This document shows, piece by piece, positions 53,938 through 63,335 of a DNA stretch of 64,000 nucleotides. The stretch is from Nitrospira sp. (GTDB lineage: Bacteria; Nitrospirota; Nitrospiria; Nitrospirales; Nitrospiraceae). The stretch's first letter is position 1; every line of letters starts with the position of its first letter. A program made the position numbers and the translations under genes. The notes beneath the pieces are model-generated. The model made no database searches, was not told where the DNA came from, and was given only the letters and a program-made list of their open reading frames with translations. The stretch is from assembly GCA_019636815.1 (NCBI GenBank), contig JAHBWT010000004.1:47367-111366 (forward strand). The letters are read 5' to 3'.

Positions 53938-55161
53938 TCAACACTCAGAGGAGTCGGCAATGTACGTGTCGAGTACGCCGAAGTGATCCGATCCCGGTAA
54001 GGTCGAGACCGTCTTCGGCCGTCCGATCAATTCCTGTCTCAAACATCCTCCTGAACTGCCCGCTGCATTTGCCATCAAGAACAGAAAATCGACCCGCCTC
54101 GCCTGACTGATGCCCTTCTGATACCCATCCAGAATTTCCTGCCGTCGGCTTTCCGGAAGTCGCGCCATCGCCGAGCGAAGCGCAGACGGCACCTCCCGCA
54201 CTCCGTGGCCGGCGATCGCATTTTGGTGTGGATCGAGGCTGTAGATGTCGCTGCTGCGCCTCGCAATCGCATAGGTGTCCCGAAGGCCCGCGCGTTCAAG
54301 CTCACGATATTCCGGATCGTCCGGCTCAAAGTTAAAATCCCCCCCCACGATGACTCCGAGATAGTTTCCGACCCCGTTCAGTTTCTGTATTTCGTTGATC
54401 AGCAGGCGAATCTCACCGAGTCTCCTTTCCTGGTCCTCTTCCATCGCGGCAACGATGGGCTCAAAGTCCTCACGACGCACACTGCCCTGTTCGACGGCTT
54501 CGTTTATTTTCTGAATGAAAAAGGCGTCGCGCTCGATGCCGGAATGCAGATGGAGACTCACCGCGAGGAATCTGCGACCGGTATCCGGATTCTCAATCTC
54601 GGCAATGAGCGCATAGCGAAGCTCTCCTGTCTGCACCCCGAAAAAATCTCCACATCCTCCAAATCCTCCGCTCAGTTTGACTCCTCGCAATTTCCTCAAT
54701 CTGAGCGGCGATTTCGCCAGAACCGCGAGACCGTTGTTCAACCCCGGAGCCACCGCCAGCCCCGGCGCGAGCCGAATACCGCAGGCATCGACCTGATGCA
54801 CTTGCGAATACGTCAGACCGAATTCCCTCATGGCCGCGACATAAGCTTCGGCCATCTCGGGAAGCGGGTTCACTTCCTGGAGGAGCATCACATCCGGCTG
54901 GATAACGGACAATTGCTGAAATTGGAGATCGAGCCGGGTCTGATGAGCTTCTTTCGATTCACCGGGCTTGACAATGAGTCCGCTGGGCTCGAGCCCGTGC
55001 AACGTGTTGTAGGTCAATACTTTGAACCCCGGCATCGGTCGACCGCTTGGAACACGCGGCTGCTCAACAGCGTGGCTGCAGCTGGCCAGAACAACACACC
55101 ACGCCAGTAACATGACCCCGCTCCTGATCCGCAAATGAGCGTTGATTTTCCGAGCTTGCAT
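53938..55161 (-). CDS. Endonuclease/exonuclease/phosphatase family lipoprotein (intact copy 2)
   Basis: 407 residues with a lipobox (VLASCSH) and the complete DNase I-like set: LTYNTLHG (Asn), LQEVNPLP (Glu), GGDFNFEPDD (Asp/Asn) and the C-terminal GSDHFGVL (His). It could cut DNA, a phosphoinositide or a sphingolipid-like phosphodiester outside the cytoplasm; sequence does not decide. It is the intact relative of 47268-48257, with GVREVPSALRSAM continuing beyond the truncation point of that copy. Confidence 0.9.
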   Translation of the reverse strand: MQARKINAHLRIRSGVMLLAWCVVLASCSHAVEQPRVPSGRPMPGFKVLTYNTLHGLEPSGLIVKPGESKEAHQTRLDLQFQQLSVIQPDVMLLQEVNPLPEMAEAYVAAMREFGLTYSQVHQVDACGIRLAPGLAVAPGLNNGLAVLAKSPLRLRKLRGVKLSGGFGGCGDFFGVQTGELRYALIAEIENPDTGRRFLAVSLHLHSGIERDAFFIQKINEAVEQGSVRREDFEPIVAAMEEDQERRLGEIRLLINEIQKLNGVGNYLGVIVGGDFNFEPDDPEYRELERAGLRDTYAIARRSSDIYSLDPHQNAIAGHGVREVPSALRSAMARLPESRRQEILDGYQKGISQARRVDFLFLMANAAGSSGGCLRQELIGRPKTVSTLPGSDHFGVLDTYIADSSEC

Positions 55162-55380
55162 ATTCGTACTATCCTCGCGCAGTTTCCGTAAGCGTGGCTT
55201 CGATCACCGTGAAAACAAAAATCCGATTTGAATTCGCAATTACCGGTCCGCAGCCGGAACCAGCTCCGATCGGATGCCGAAATCGGTATTGTTCCAAAAC
55301 ACGCTCATAGCTAGGGCCTTGAAGAGCTGCCGAGCACCACCGCGTGGAGATTGCTCTCGTCGTAATCTCCCCGCGCAACC

Positions 55381-56385
55381 TCAGAACTGGTAAAACATCC
55401 CGGTGAATACGTTGGTGTTGTGCACGACCTCCGACTCAAAGCTTTGCCGCCGCTGCGAACGTTGAAATCCTGCCAGCGCCCCCAGTCGTTCGGTGAGCCG
55501 ATACCGGAGGGTGATTTCCCCCTGGAACACGGTCTCGTGTCCGCCGTTACGTTCATCCCCGGAGATTCCACTCGTCCAGTTGTTGCGCTCATAGTGGAAT
55601 CCCGCCTCCATCGAGAGGCGCTCGGTCAATTCACCTTCCAGTCCAGCGGTCACATAATGATTGACGTAGGAGGTGTCATCTTCGAGCTGCCGCTGTTTAC
55701 GTCCATCGGCCAACCCGCGCTCGTAGTGATACCCGACTACCAGCGCAAAACGTTCCGTAAAATGCCACACGATATGCGGGCCGACGGTCCAGAATGTGGT
55801 ATCGCGCTGAGCAAAGGCGTCGTTATACGTTCGCGATCCAAAGCGCCCCAGCAGTCGTACTTCCCATTCATCGGACAAGCGGCGCTCCAGGCGTAGCGAC
55901 CCGATATGACTTGTCACTCGCTCTTCCTGAATGGAGCCCGTCTGCCTACTCTCATTGTCCCCCAATAACACGTCGGGGGTGGTGTAGTATCGCAGCCGGA
56001 TCTTCGTGTCCTTGGCAACATCTTGGAGCAGTTGGACGCCGATATTCGCCTGATTGAACCTGGGGTTGACCGCATAAATAAACCCTTGGCCCCGGACCGA
56101 CACCTCTGTTCGCCCCCACTGTGAAATGAAGGTTTTCGTGGCTGTGAGGTCCGGCTCGAAGACCATATCCGAACCTTTTCCCGTCAAGATCGTATCAAGG
56201 GCCGGCTGGGTCGGATCGCCGTTAAGCATCAGACGCCGAGTCGCGGAGAAGAGGGCCACATCGTCTGTGTAGTACAGGTTGCCAGCGGCGGTGAACGACC
56301 AGTCCGCCATGGCCGGTGAGACGAGCGCTAACGATGCCACCAGAGACCATCCCACCAGTCTATGTGTCTTCTTCCGTTTGGCCAT
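55381..56385 (-). CDS. Outer-membrane beta-barrel protein
   Basis: 334 residues with a signal peptide (to SPAMADW) and long barrel strands: WSFTAAGNLYYTDDVALFSATRRL, TEVSVRGQGFIYAVNPRFNQANIGVQLLQD, and a final TNVFTGMFYQF. It is of the large outer-membrane beta-barrel families found in many environmental bacteria. Palindrome site 11 is about 154 bases upstream. No partner is evident. Confidence 0.8.
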   Translation of the reverse strand: MAKRKKTHRLVGWSLVASLALVSPAMADWSFTAAGNLYYTDDVALFSATRRLMLNGDPTQPALDTILTGKGSDMVFEPDLTATKTFISQWGRTEVSVRGQGFIYAVNPRFNQANIGVQLLQDVAKDTKIRLRYYTTPDVLLGDNESRQTGSIQEERVTSHIGSLRLERRLSDEWEVRLLGRFGSRTYNDAFAQRDTTFWTVGPHIVWHFTERFALVVGYHYERGLADGRKQRQLEDDTSYVNHYVTAGLEGELTERLSMEAGFHYERNNWTSGISGDERNGGHETVFQGEITLRYRLTERLGALAGFQRSQRRQSFESEVVHNTNVFTGMFYQF

Positions 56386-56538
56386 TTTATCTCAGTTATT
56401 GACGAATGCCGGTTCGACAACTGAACTGCTCAATAGTTATCTCTCGATCCGCGTCGCTCAAACGGTATTCGAATCCATGACGACGGAGATTCCGGCGCTC
56501 AGAGTGATGCATGATACGCATACTCGCTCTCATGAGTA

Positions 56539-56554
56539 CTGTTAGTTCTAACAG
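56539..56554. promoter_or_regulatory. Palindrome, site 11 (variant arms)
   Basis: CTGTTAGTTCTAACAG, a perfect dyad with CTGTTA arms instead of CTGTCA. A -10-like GTATCATG lies downstream on the - strand. It precedes the outer-membrane barrel gene at 55381-56385. Confidence 0.55.
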
Positions 56555-57278
56555 GGGCTGTTTCAAGGAATGTGGTCGTAATCAAGACAACCGGCCGGTG
56601 CTGGGATCATGCACGGAACATCGCGGACTGCTTGAGCAGTCTCAATCCTGTTTCGGCGATGTGGCTCACACGATCCCACAATGAGAAGGGGGGAATGGAT
56701 CAGTTTAACGATGAAGATCCATCACACAGACCTGTCGAATGCAAACTGACCTACTCCCCCTGGAGATCGAGGGCTCCTGGACGAGCCTATCGAGGGAGCC
56801 GAAGCGGGGACCGGGAAGCGGTTGAAGGCAGCCTGATCAGAGGTCATTCCTTGTGAGAGTGGATGGCATCGGGGATACTGCGATTGCCTGAATCAAAGCG
56901 ACCTAAGTCGTGATTGTGAAAGGCCACCTCTCTCGATTCGATTGTCTCGCGCCGACTGTCTCTGCTTTCTCATGAAGCCGATTGAGATTCTCCGGACTAG
57001 CGAGAAATTCTCACTTGAAGTACATCACTTTCTCACTTGACGATGTTACGATCCCAAGAAGCCTGAATATTTTCTACCTATGTAGTTTTTTACCGCTCTC
57101 GGCTCGCAGTCCGCACCTAGCGTGCCAGCCATTGGCTGGCGACGTACAGGCAACTTCAAAGCCTGCCGCCTTCGTGCCACGACGACGCACTCATTCTCCC
57201 CAGTTTCTGTGCGTAAGCCTGTGAACAAGTATCCCCTTACCTTACCGAACGAGCGAACTACGCATACAACGAACTTCT

Positions 57279-57295
57279 TGCCTAATTTTTAGGCA
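57279..57295. promoter_or_regulatory. Dyad upstream of the S24-type repressor
   Basis: TGCCTAA-TTT-TTAGGCA, perfect seven-base arms. A second dyad, CGAGA-ATTA-TCTCG (57378-57391), lies nearer the gene. Either may be an autoregulatory operator. Confidence 0.4.
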
Positions 57296-57445
57296 GCTCG
57301 CTGATCATACGTGAAGTCCATGCGTCGCTCACTAACTATAATTTATAAATTCTTTCAATATGTTATACGGTCTCAGCCGAGAATTATCTCGCTCATCGGA
57401 GTCTTCTTGACGAGAGGACAACAATGTGTTACCAATGGATACATT

Positions 57446-57991
57446 GTGAAGCCGCAGGATCTGAAACGCCATCGAGAAGAATTAGGCCTCACGCAACAAC
57501 AGCTCGCCAAGGTGTTGCACACCACTCGGGTCTCCGTGGCACGCTATGAATCCGGCATGCGGAGAATCCCCGGTGTTGTAGCGGTCGTGCTCGATCAATT
57601 ACGACACAAGCCGGAGATTCCTATGGCCGGTCTGGTGGCAGCCGGTTTCCCCATCGATCCAGTTCCGCAATCTGAACTCGTGGACGTCCCACCGAGCATG
57701 TTCCGTGGGGGAGAGACCTTCGCCCTCAAGGTGAAGGGAGAATCCATGAAAGACGAAGGGATCTTGCCCGGAGATCTGGTCGTGGTGCGCAAACAGGAGA
57801 CGGCCAAGAACGGCCAAACCGTCGTCGCATTGGTCAATCGCGAAGCGACGATCAAGACATATTTCAAGAAAAGCACGCATATCGAACTTCGTCCGGCCAA
57901 CGAGGCGATGCAGCCAATTATCGTCCACCCGTCGGATGAGTTTCATATCGAAGGGCTCGTCATCGGCGTCATTCGACATTGCGCCGTCTAA
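57446..57991 (+). CDS. LexA-like XRE/S24 repressor
   Basis: 181 residues from GTG 57446. An XRE HTH (residues ~3-38: KRHREELGLTQQQLAKVLHTTRVSVARYESG) is joined to an S24 peptidase domain with an Ala-Gly cleavage site (66-67, AAG), catalytic Ser100 (GESM) and Lys137 (NREATIK). The protease core is that of LexA and phage CI-like repressors that cleave themselves on RecA activation. Its HTH is XRE, not the LexA winged helix, so it resembles Xre-S24 phage-type repressors. The ORF continues upstream, and the start is uncertain. Confidence 0.85.
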   Translation: MKPQDLKRHREELGLTQQQLAKVLHTTRVSVARYESGMRRIPGVVAVVLDQLRHKPEIPMAGLVAAGFPIDPVPQSELVDVPPSMFRGGETFALKVKGESMKDEGILPGDLVVVRKQETAKNGQTVVALVNREATIKTYFKKSTHIELRPANEAMQPIIVHPSDEFHIEGLVIGVIRHCAV

Positions 57992-58010
57992 GCTATCGAA
58001 GGAGGAAGAC

Positions 58011-58259
58011 ATGATCTCACCCGAACAACCAGTCGTCACAAACGATCGATTGACGGATTTGGAACGAACAGTCGCTGCGTTGGACAGCCGACTGCGGACG
58101 GTCCAGTGGGGACTACAACGAACCCATCGCGGTTCATTGAAAAAGCGCTTTTGGAGTTTCGTGCGATCCAAACCAAACGCTGAGTTTATGTCAGCCGTCT
58201 GCAATCAACGGGCACGCTCCAATACAAAGCTGGTGACCCATGATCGTTCAGGAGCATAA
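58011..58259 (+). CDS. Small basic coiled-coil-like protein
   Basis: 82 residues with a very strong ribosome binding site (AAGGAGGAAGAC before ATG 58011), 19 bases after the repressor stop. Residues ~13-34 (RLTDLERTVAALDSRLRTVQWGL) form a heptad-like helix, and the C-terminal half is basic. I do not recognise it. Expression with the S24 repressor suggests a DNA-damage or stress response. Confidence 0.6.
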   Translation: MISPEQPVVTNDRLTDLERTVAALDSRLRTVQWGLQRTHRGSLKKRFWSFVRSKPNAEFMSAVCNQRARSNTKLVTHDRSGA

Positions 58260-58422
58260 GCCACCATCAGTAACGACCGGTCCCTGCTCCGATTGTGGAA
58301 TGGTCGTCGAACAGCGGATGGAATCGATCGACGGATTGACCCATTCCACAGTCCATCTCTGTGCCACCTGCTGGCATGCCTATCGGCAGCGACAAGTCTT
58401 CGCCGGAGGATGTTGCGGGTAG
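58240..58422 (+). CDS. Small two-CxxC protein
   Basis: 60 residues. Two CxxC pairs (CSDC and CATC), plus a terminal GGCCG, suggest a zinc-binding ribbon. It overlaps the previous gene by 20 bases in another frame. No strong ribosome binding site is seen, so it is uncertain. I do not recognise a family. Confidence 0.45.
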   Translation: MIVQEHKPPSVTTGPCSDCGMVVEQRMESIDGLTHSTVHLCATCWHAYRQRQVFAGGCCG

Positions 58423-58633
58423 CTATCTTATGACCGATACGGAAGTAAGAGACAGCGCCCCAACGCCGCTCTCGAACATAAAGCGCTTCAGACCCCAGCC
58501 CGCCTCACGGCGGTGAAGAAAGGGAAGAATGAGCCGCCATTGCGCTCAGGTCACCCCCGCCCCTTCCAATTCCCCGCCATGCGCCAGCCTGATCCCTGAA
58601 CGATCGGAGAAAATCGCAGCGGTTGGACGACTT

Positions 58634-61357
58634 TTATCGCGTAGTCGATTTCCGATCGGGGAGAGATTTCACTGCCGATTGGATGGCTTGATACAACTCT
58701 TCAACTGGCGCTTCTTTAGTGAGCAGGGTTGCAGCACCAGCTTGGATCATAGCTTCCCGACTTCCCCTGTCAGCATTCACAGACAGTCCCACAATGGCCA
58801 TATCACGAAAGTACCGCTTGATCACGGCTGTTGCCTCAATGCCGTTCCGTTTTGGCATGTTAATGTCCATCAGCACGACATCGGGCTGAATTGTATGCGC
58901 CAGCGTGATCGCTTCATCGCCATTCGCCGCCTCGCCGGTGACTTGGATATCCTTATACGCCTCCAGCATCATGCGAAGCCCTTGGCGAATCATGGCATGA
59001 TCATCGACGAGCAACACGCGAATCGTAGATGGATCGACGGGGACGGTATCCGCGTGCGAACGACGAGAGATAAATGGCGAATCACAGATTGCCGCCCCTT
59101 GGTCCGCCACCCTTCCGGTCAGCGGCAACACGAGGATAACGCTGGTTCCCTTGTCGGGCGCCGATTGAATCTCAAACGAGCCTCCCAGGGCCCGCATGCG
59201 TTCTTGAATACTATATAACCCGAACTTGGATGAAATCTCGCCACTAGACGCTCCCGCTGCTGCTGCGACAGTAACATCGAACCCCTTCCCCTCGTCCTTC
59301 ACGGTGATGCGGAGGTGGTCCATTCGTTTTTCCATCGTGAGTGTGGCCAGTCCTGTTCCGGCATATTTGGCCGAATTGATCAGAAGCTCTCGCACCGATT
59401 GAAAGAGTAACACGCGTTGATCTTCCGGCAGGTTGAGACCTTGGTCGTCGAGCACGATCACGGTCACGGTTTGCTCATGCTTTTTCTTCATGTACTCGGC
59501 GAGCCACGTGAAGCTGGCGGTCAAGCCATGATCACGGAGAACCGGCGGGCTGAGTTCTGCTATCAATGTGCGGCTATAGGTCAATGCATCGGACAAGATG
59601 TCATCGACTTTCTTCAGGACGGTTTCACAGGCAGGCGCGCCGCTTGCGCTCCGCATGCCCTGTCCGATCGTCAACTTGCCGACGATCAACATCTGCTGTA
59701 GATGGTCGTGCAGTTCAGTAGCAAAGCGTTTCCGTTCCCGCTGCTCAGCCAGGCTCAATTCACTCGTCAGCGCGCGGAGGCGTTCCTGAGACTGCACAAG
59801 ATCCCGCGTGCGGTCCTCGACTTGTGCTTCAAGTTCCTGGGCAAATCGCTCCAGGCGCAACTGCGCTTCCTTCCGATCCGTGATGTCGAGATTGACTCCC
59901 ACCATGCGGATAGCCCGGCCATCCGAATCGCACAGCGTTTTCGCTTTGGCGTAGATCCATCGTATGGCACCATCCGGTTGCACGATGCGATACTCGAATT
60001 CAGAGGCCGTCGCAGGATTTTCCAACGAACGTTGGATACCCATGTCAGCTGAGTCAAAATCGTCCGGGTGGACGAGACGTCGCCAGGCCTCAGCCGTGCC
60101 GTCAAAACCGCCGACCGGCAGACCCCAGATGCGTTCCAGCTCAGGTGACCAGACGCCTTTTTGTACGGCGATATCCCAATCGAAAACCCCTATATTGGCC
60201 ACTGATTGGGCCAACTGCAGCCGTGCTTCACTCGCCTGGATGGCCGCCTCAAGCTTCAAACGGTGAGTGATGTCCAGCGCAATCCCACTCAGGGCATAGG
60301 GTCGGCCCTGCTCATCCCGCAACAAGAACTTTTTGACCAGAGAGGTATGGACCCCGTCCGCTTGAGGCACCAGTTCCTCCACGGTCAGCAACTTTTCCAA
60401 TTCCCACACCCGTTGATCGTTGGCGATAAATTGGGCGGCCAGATCAGACGAGAGAAGGTCGCGGTCGGTATGGCCAAGAGACGTGTCGCGATTCACGCCC
60501 AACACCCGTGCGCACTCGTCGTTCATGAAGAGATACTGTCCGGCAGGGTCCTTGATGAAGATGGCCGCCGGCGCGCGGTTCAAGATCGAGCTCAATCGCG
60601 CCTCGCTCTCGCGCAGCTTGGCTTCAACCTGCTTGCGATCGGTGATATCCACACAGGCGCCGATATAGCCGCGAAATTCACGGTCGTCCCCCCACAGAGG
60701 CACTCCTTGATTGACAATCCAGCCGTATCGGCCATCGGCTCGGCGCAAGCGGTATTCCATTGTGAACCGCTCGCGGTGATCAAACGCCTCGACATACGTC
60801 TTGAGACATCGTTCGTAATCATCCGGGTGGGCGCCTTCGGCCCATCCGGCACCGATCTCCTGCTCCATAGTCCGACCGGTAAAGTCGAGCCAGCCTTGAT
60901 TGAAGTACGTGCAGCGTTTGTCGGTACCTGCTATCCAAATAAAAACAGGCGCAGCATCCGCTATGAGTCGGAATCGCGTTCCGCTCTCGCGCAGGGTGCC
61001 TTGGGTTCGCTTCATCCGTTCGGTCATCATCGTAATGGACACTGCTTCCACGACAAAGACACTGAGACTGACCCAGTAATAGCCAGCAGTGAGATGAAAT
61101 TCATAGATCGGCTCAATGAGGAGCAGGTCAGCGGCGAGTGTTGAAAGTACGGAAGCTAAGAGGCCCGGCCCCAACCCTCCGCGCCAGGCCGCAAGCAAGA
61201 CGGCCAGAAAGAATGTGAGGAAGGGAAACCCCGTCGGGATGATCGGTCGAAGTGCGATTCGGATACCAGTCGCGAGTGCCACCAGCAGAACAGCGAACCC
61301 GTATCGAACTAGCCAGCTATCGCCAGGCCGGTTGGAGGGGAACACGCTCGGCTGCAT
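58634..61357 (-). CDS. Membrane PAS hybrid histidine kinase/response regulator
   Basis: 907 residues from ATG 61357, which has a GAAGG site; a TTG at 61369 would add four. N-terminal helices (four hydrophobic segments within ~110 residues) resemble a DUF4118/KdpD-like sensor. Then come at least three PAS/PAC units (~130-245, ~255-370, ~380-495), a HisKA_3 domain with phospho-acceptor in RKRFATELHDHLQQML, an ATPase domain (LLINSAKYAGTGLATL, DEGKGFDVT, SKFGLYSIQERM) and a C-terminal receiver (VLLVDDHAMIRQG, VVLMDINMP, LLTKEAPVE). The signal is unknown. Confidence 0.9.
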   Translation of the reverse strand: MQPSVFPSNRPGDSWLVRYGFAVLLVALATGIRIALRPIIPTGFPFLTFFLAVLLAAWRGGLGPGLLASVLSTLAADLLLIEPIYEFHLTAGYYWVSLSVFVVEAVSITMMTERMKRTQGTLRESGTRFRLIADAAPVFIWIAGTDKRCTYFNQGWLDFTGRTMEQEIGAGWAEGAHPDDYERCLKTYVEAFDHRERFTMEYRLRRADGRYGWIVNQGVPLWGDDREFRGYIGACVDITDRKQVEAKLRESEARLSSILNRAPAAIFIKDPAGQYLFMNDECARVLGVNRDTSLGHTDRDLLSSDLAAQFIANDQRVWELEKLLTVEELVPQADGVHTSLVKKFLLRDEQGRPYALSGIALDITHRLKLEAAIQASEARLQLAQSVANIGVFDWDIAVQKGVWSPELERIWGLPVGGFDGTAEAWRRLVHPDDFDSADMGIQRSLENPATASEFEYRIVQPDGAIRWIYAKAKTLCDSDGRAIRMVGVNLDITDRKEAQLRLERFAQELEAQVEDRTRDLVQSQERLRALTSELSLAEQRERKRFATELHDHLQQMLIVGKLTIGQGMRSASGAPACETVLKKVDDILSDALTYSRTLIAELSPPVLRDHGLTASFTWLAEYMKKKHEQTVTVIVLDDQGLNLPEDQRVLLFQSVRELLINSAKYAGTGLATLTMEKRMDHLRITVKDEGKGFDVTVAAAAGASSGEISSKFGLYSIQERMRALGGSFEIQSAPDKGTSVILVLPLTGRVADQGAAICDSPFISRRSHADTVPVDPSTIRVLLVDDHAMIRQGLRMMLEAYKDIQVTGEAANGDEAITLAHTIQPDVVLMDINMPKRNGIEATAVIKRYFRDMAIVGLSVNADRGSREAMIQAGAATLLTKEAPVEELYQAIQSAVKSLPDRKSTTR

Positions 61358-61680
61358 GTGAGCCTTCAATCAGAAAGTGAAGAACAGGTAGTGTGCGGTA
61401 TGATAAGACGATCATGCTCAGGAGTCCAGCCGACTTCCGATGACCGAGTCGTTGACCAAGATGACACAAAAGGTAGATTCAAGTCCGACAAAACCAAGGT
61501 CGCTTCGTAGTAAGGACACTTTGTCATAACGGTCTCGTCACTCAGTTGGCTGAAGCAGCGGTTTTATAAGCCTTTCAGATACTTCCAGAGAAGTCCCTGC
61601 CAGCGAAGTGGAACACCTCTGCAGCAACTGAGTTTTGCTGTTTTGCTGGGTGAGTTGTGCTTAGGTTTCGTGAGGGAAGG
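61358..61680. other. Intergenic region, no gene recognised
   Basis: About 320 bases between the hybrid kinase and the membrane protein, both on the - strand. It probably holds the kinase promoter. No RNA gene or repeat was recognised. Confidence 0.45.
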
Positions 61681-62322
61681 TCACGGTCGATTGTCCACTG
61701 AGGGTGAGTCATTTCTGATGAGAGGTTCTTGTTTGGCGATAAGTCGGAGTGTCTTGCTGGCAAACCAGGCCCTCCAGTCTAGTTTCGCAAAGAGCACGAC
61801 CAACGCAAGCAGGGAAGCTTGCGTCAAGACAAAATACCCCCCGAAATAGGCCATGACCGATTCTTGATCGAGCACGACCTTATGCGCAACGTCCATCGCG
61901 ATGACCATCCAAACACTATAGGTCACAAACCGTCCTATGAAGGCTGCAACAGCCACCGGTGCCAGGGGCAACGACGTGAGCCCATAGGCAATAAACAGCG
62001 AGTTCGATGGAAAGGGGCTACAGGTATAGGCGAGAAAGACACCGAAGGTCATCGCGCGTTGTGTTCCCAGGCGGTCTTTCACAAGATCAATATTCTCTTT
62101 GGTGCGCGTGCTCAACCAGCGTTGCCTGACAATGATATACGCCAGCTTCGCAAGGACAAGTCTCCCGGCGGTGGCCGCCGTGGCGGCAACCAACGCGGTG
62201 AGCCACGGATTCGCATCCTGGCTGGACAGTCCAACCGCAGACAACACCATCCACGTCGGTGGTGCGAATGCGGGTAGGCTATTGAGCACAAAGATGATCG
62301 CAAAGAGTCCCAGGGTATTCAT
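61681..62322 (-). CDS. Polytopic membrane protein of unknown function
   Basis: 213 residues from ATG 62322; the ORF extends to a TTG at 62361. About five hydrophobic helices (LGLFAIIFVLNSLPAFAPPTWMVLSAVGL, WLTALVAATAATAGRLVLAKLAYIIV, AMTFGVFLAYTCSPFPSNSLFIAYGL, APVAVAAFIGRFVTYSVWMVIAMDV). The SPFPSNSLFIAYGL loop resembles membrane-trafficking proteins of the VTT/DedA type, but this is weak. No partner gene. Confidence 0.7.
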   Translation of the reverse strand: MNTLGLFAIIFVLNSLPAFAPPTWMVLSAVGLSSQDANPWLTALVAATAATAGRLVLAKLAYIIVRQRWLSTRTKENIDLVKDRLGTQRAMTFGVFLAYTCSPFPSNSLFIAYGLTSLPLAPVAVAAFIGRFVTYSVWMVIAMDVAHKVVLDQESVMAYFGGYFVLTQASLLALVVLFAKLDWRAWFASKTLRLIAKQEPLIRNDSPSVDNRP

Positions 62323-62445
62323 CGTGGCATGAACGCGCAACCCCTTCCTGCGCGTGCACAATTATGGCATTGTAGGAAGCGCGTCGCCAAACCTAATCAC
62401 CCCTCCCCTTCCAATCCGGACTCTAGTGCGCTACAGTTCAGGCAT

Positions 62446-62522
62446 GCCCCCGTAGCTCAGTTGGATAGAGCAGCGGTTTCCTAAACCGCGGGTCGTACGT
62501 TCAATTCGTATCGGGGGCACCA
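62446..62522 (+). tRNA. tRNA-Arg(CCT)
   Basis: A full cloverleaf: acceptor arms GCCCCCG and CGGGGGC, D-arm GCTC..GAGC, anticodon stem GCGGT/ACCGC around the loop TTCCTAA with anticodon CCT, and T-arm GTACG TTCAATT CGTAT. The encoded 3' end reads ACCA. It is the usual kind of target site for integrative elements, and the DNA changes character directly after it. Confidence 0.95.
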
Positions 62523-62867
62523 AACCAATGCCTGCTCGTACGGGCGCTGCATCAGGCACAGCCTTCTTCCTTGCAGTGCCACTTGAGCTCTCATGTCAAA
62601 AAGGTGTCAGCACGATACAAAATCTGACCCTACTGTTTTTCTGCAGCCCTAATAAGACTCTGTCCTCTACGGCCACTCTATAGAAATGGCCGTAGAACGA
62701 TGTTCTCCGTAAAGAGAATATGTCAACACTTTGATAGTATTATTTATGATTTATGGCTATGAATCTGCCATATTATATGTTAAAATATATAAAGTTATAT
62801 TTTTTATTATAATATAATTATATAAATAATTGACTATTTTATATAATAAAGAATATATTTCGATATC
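62523..62867. other. AT-rich region after tRNA-Arg
   Basis: No gene. Bases 62740-62867 are extremely AT-rich compared with the rest. Bases 62590-62630 hold GTGTCAGCACGATACAAAAT, followed by a CTGACCC-type sequence I associate with the flanks of some insertion sequences; this is tentative. The composition shift suggests foreign DNA. Confidence 0.5.
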
Positions 62868-63335
62868 ATGAAAAGAAAATACTGGAATATAGTTGATGAG
62901 ATTGCTCTTCAACGACTTGAGGAAGCGCCACGAGCGGAGCATACCGTCTTGTCGTATGGACAATGGATCCGTATGTTACGAAATTATCTACGGATCACAC
63001 AGCAGGAACTAGCCCAGCGTTCACACATCTCACAGTCTCATCTTGCCCTAATCGAGTCCGGCAAAATTGATCCCCAAATTGGAACGCTCCAACGAATATT
63101 TGACGGCCTTTCTTGTGATCTGGTGATTGAACCACTGCCTCGCAGACCTTTATCAGAGATACTACGGGGCCGAGCCCGCAGCATTGCTCTCAAAAGGCTC
63201 AAACACGCAATGGGAACTATGGCACTGGAAGACCAGGCACCAGAGAGAGCGACCTTCAAGCAGCTCTTGGAAAAACGCACGGATGATATCCTCAGCGACA
63301 GTCGCGAGCGGTTGTGGCACAAAAAAGATGAGTGA
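62868..63335 (+). CDS. Mobile mystery protein A (XRE regulator)
   Basis: 155 residues with an XRE HTH (RMLRNYLRITQQELAQRSHISQSHLALIESGKIDPQIGTLQRI) and the family C-terminus (ALKRLKHAMGTMALEDQAPERATF, ending RERLWHKKDE), as in mobile mystery protein A. These genes travel with a Fic-domain mobile mystery protein B on islands, in the manner of an antitoxin-toxin pair; biochemistry is unproven. Its stop overlaps the next ATG by 8 bases. Confidence 0.82.
   Translation: MKRKYWNIVDEIALQRLEEAPRAEHTVLSYGQWIRMLRNYLRITQQELAQRSHISQSHLALIESGKIDPQIGTLQRIFDGLSCDLVIEPLPRRPLSEILRGRARSIALKRLKHAMGTMALEDQAPERATFKQLLEKRTDDILSDSRERLWHKKDE

Larger units (their letters stand above)
56386..57445. other. Long non-coding stretch with palindrome site 11
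   Basis: About 1.06 kb without a gene I can support. The + strand ORF at 56572-56856 has no family features. It contains palindrome site 11 (56539-56554), a direct repeat TTCTCACTTGA (57008-57018 and 57030-57040), and two dyads near the S24 repressor gene. Confidence 0.4.

Noticed and set aside
56572..56856. + strand ORF of 94 codons in the long gap
   Set aside because: No ribosome binding site, no recognisable domain and unusual composition.
62757..62963. - strand ORF of 68 codons in the AT-rich stretch
   Set aside because: It overlaps the start of the XRE gene, and its Ile/Tyr/Asn-rich translation reflects AT-rich DNA.
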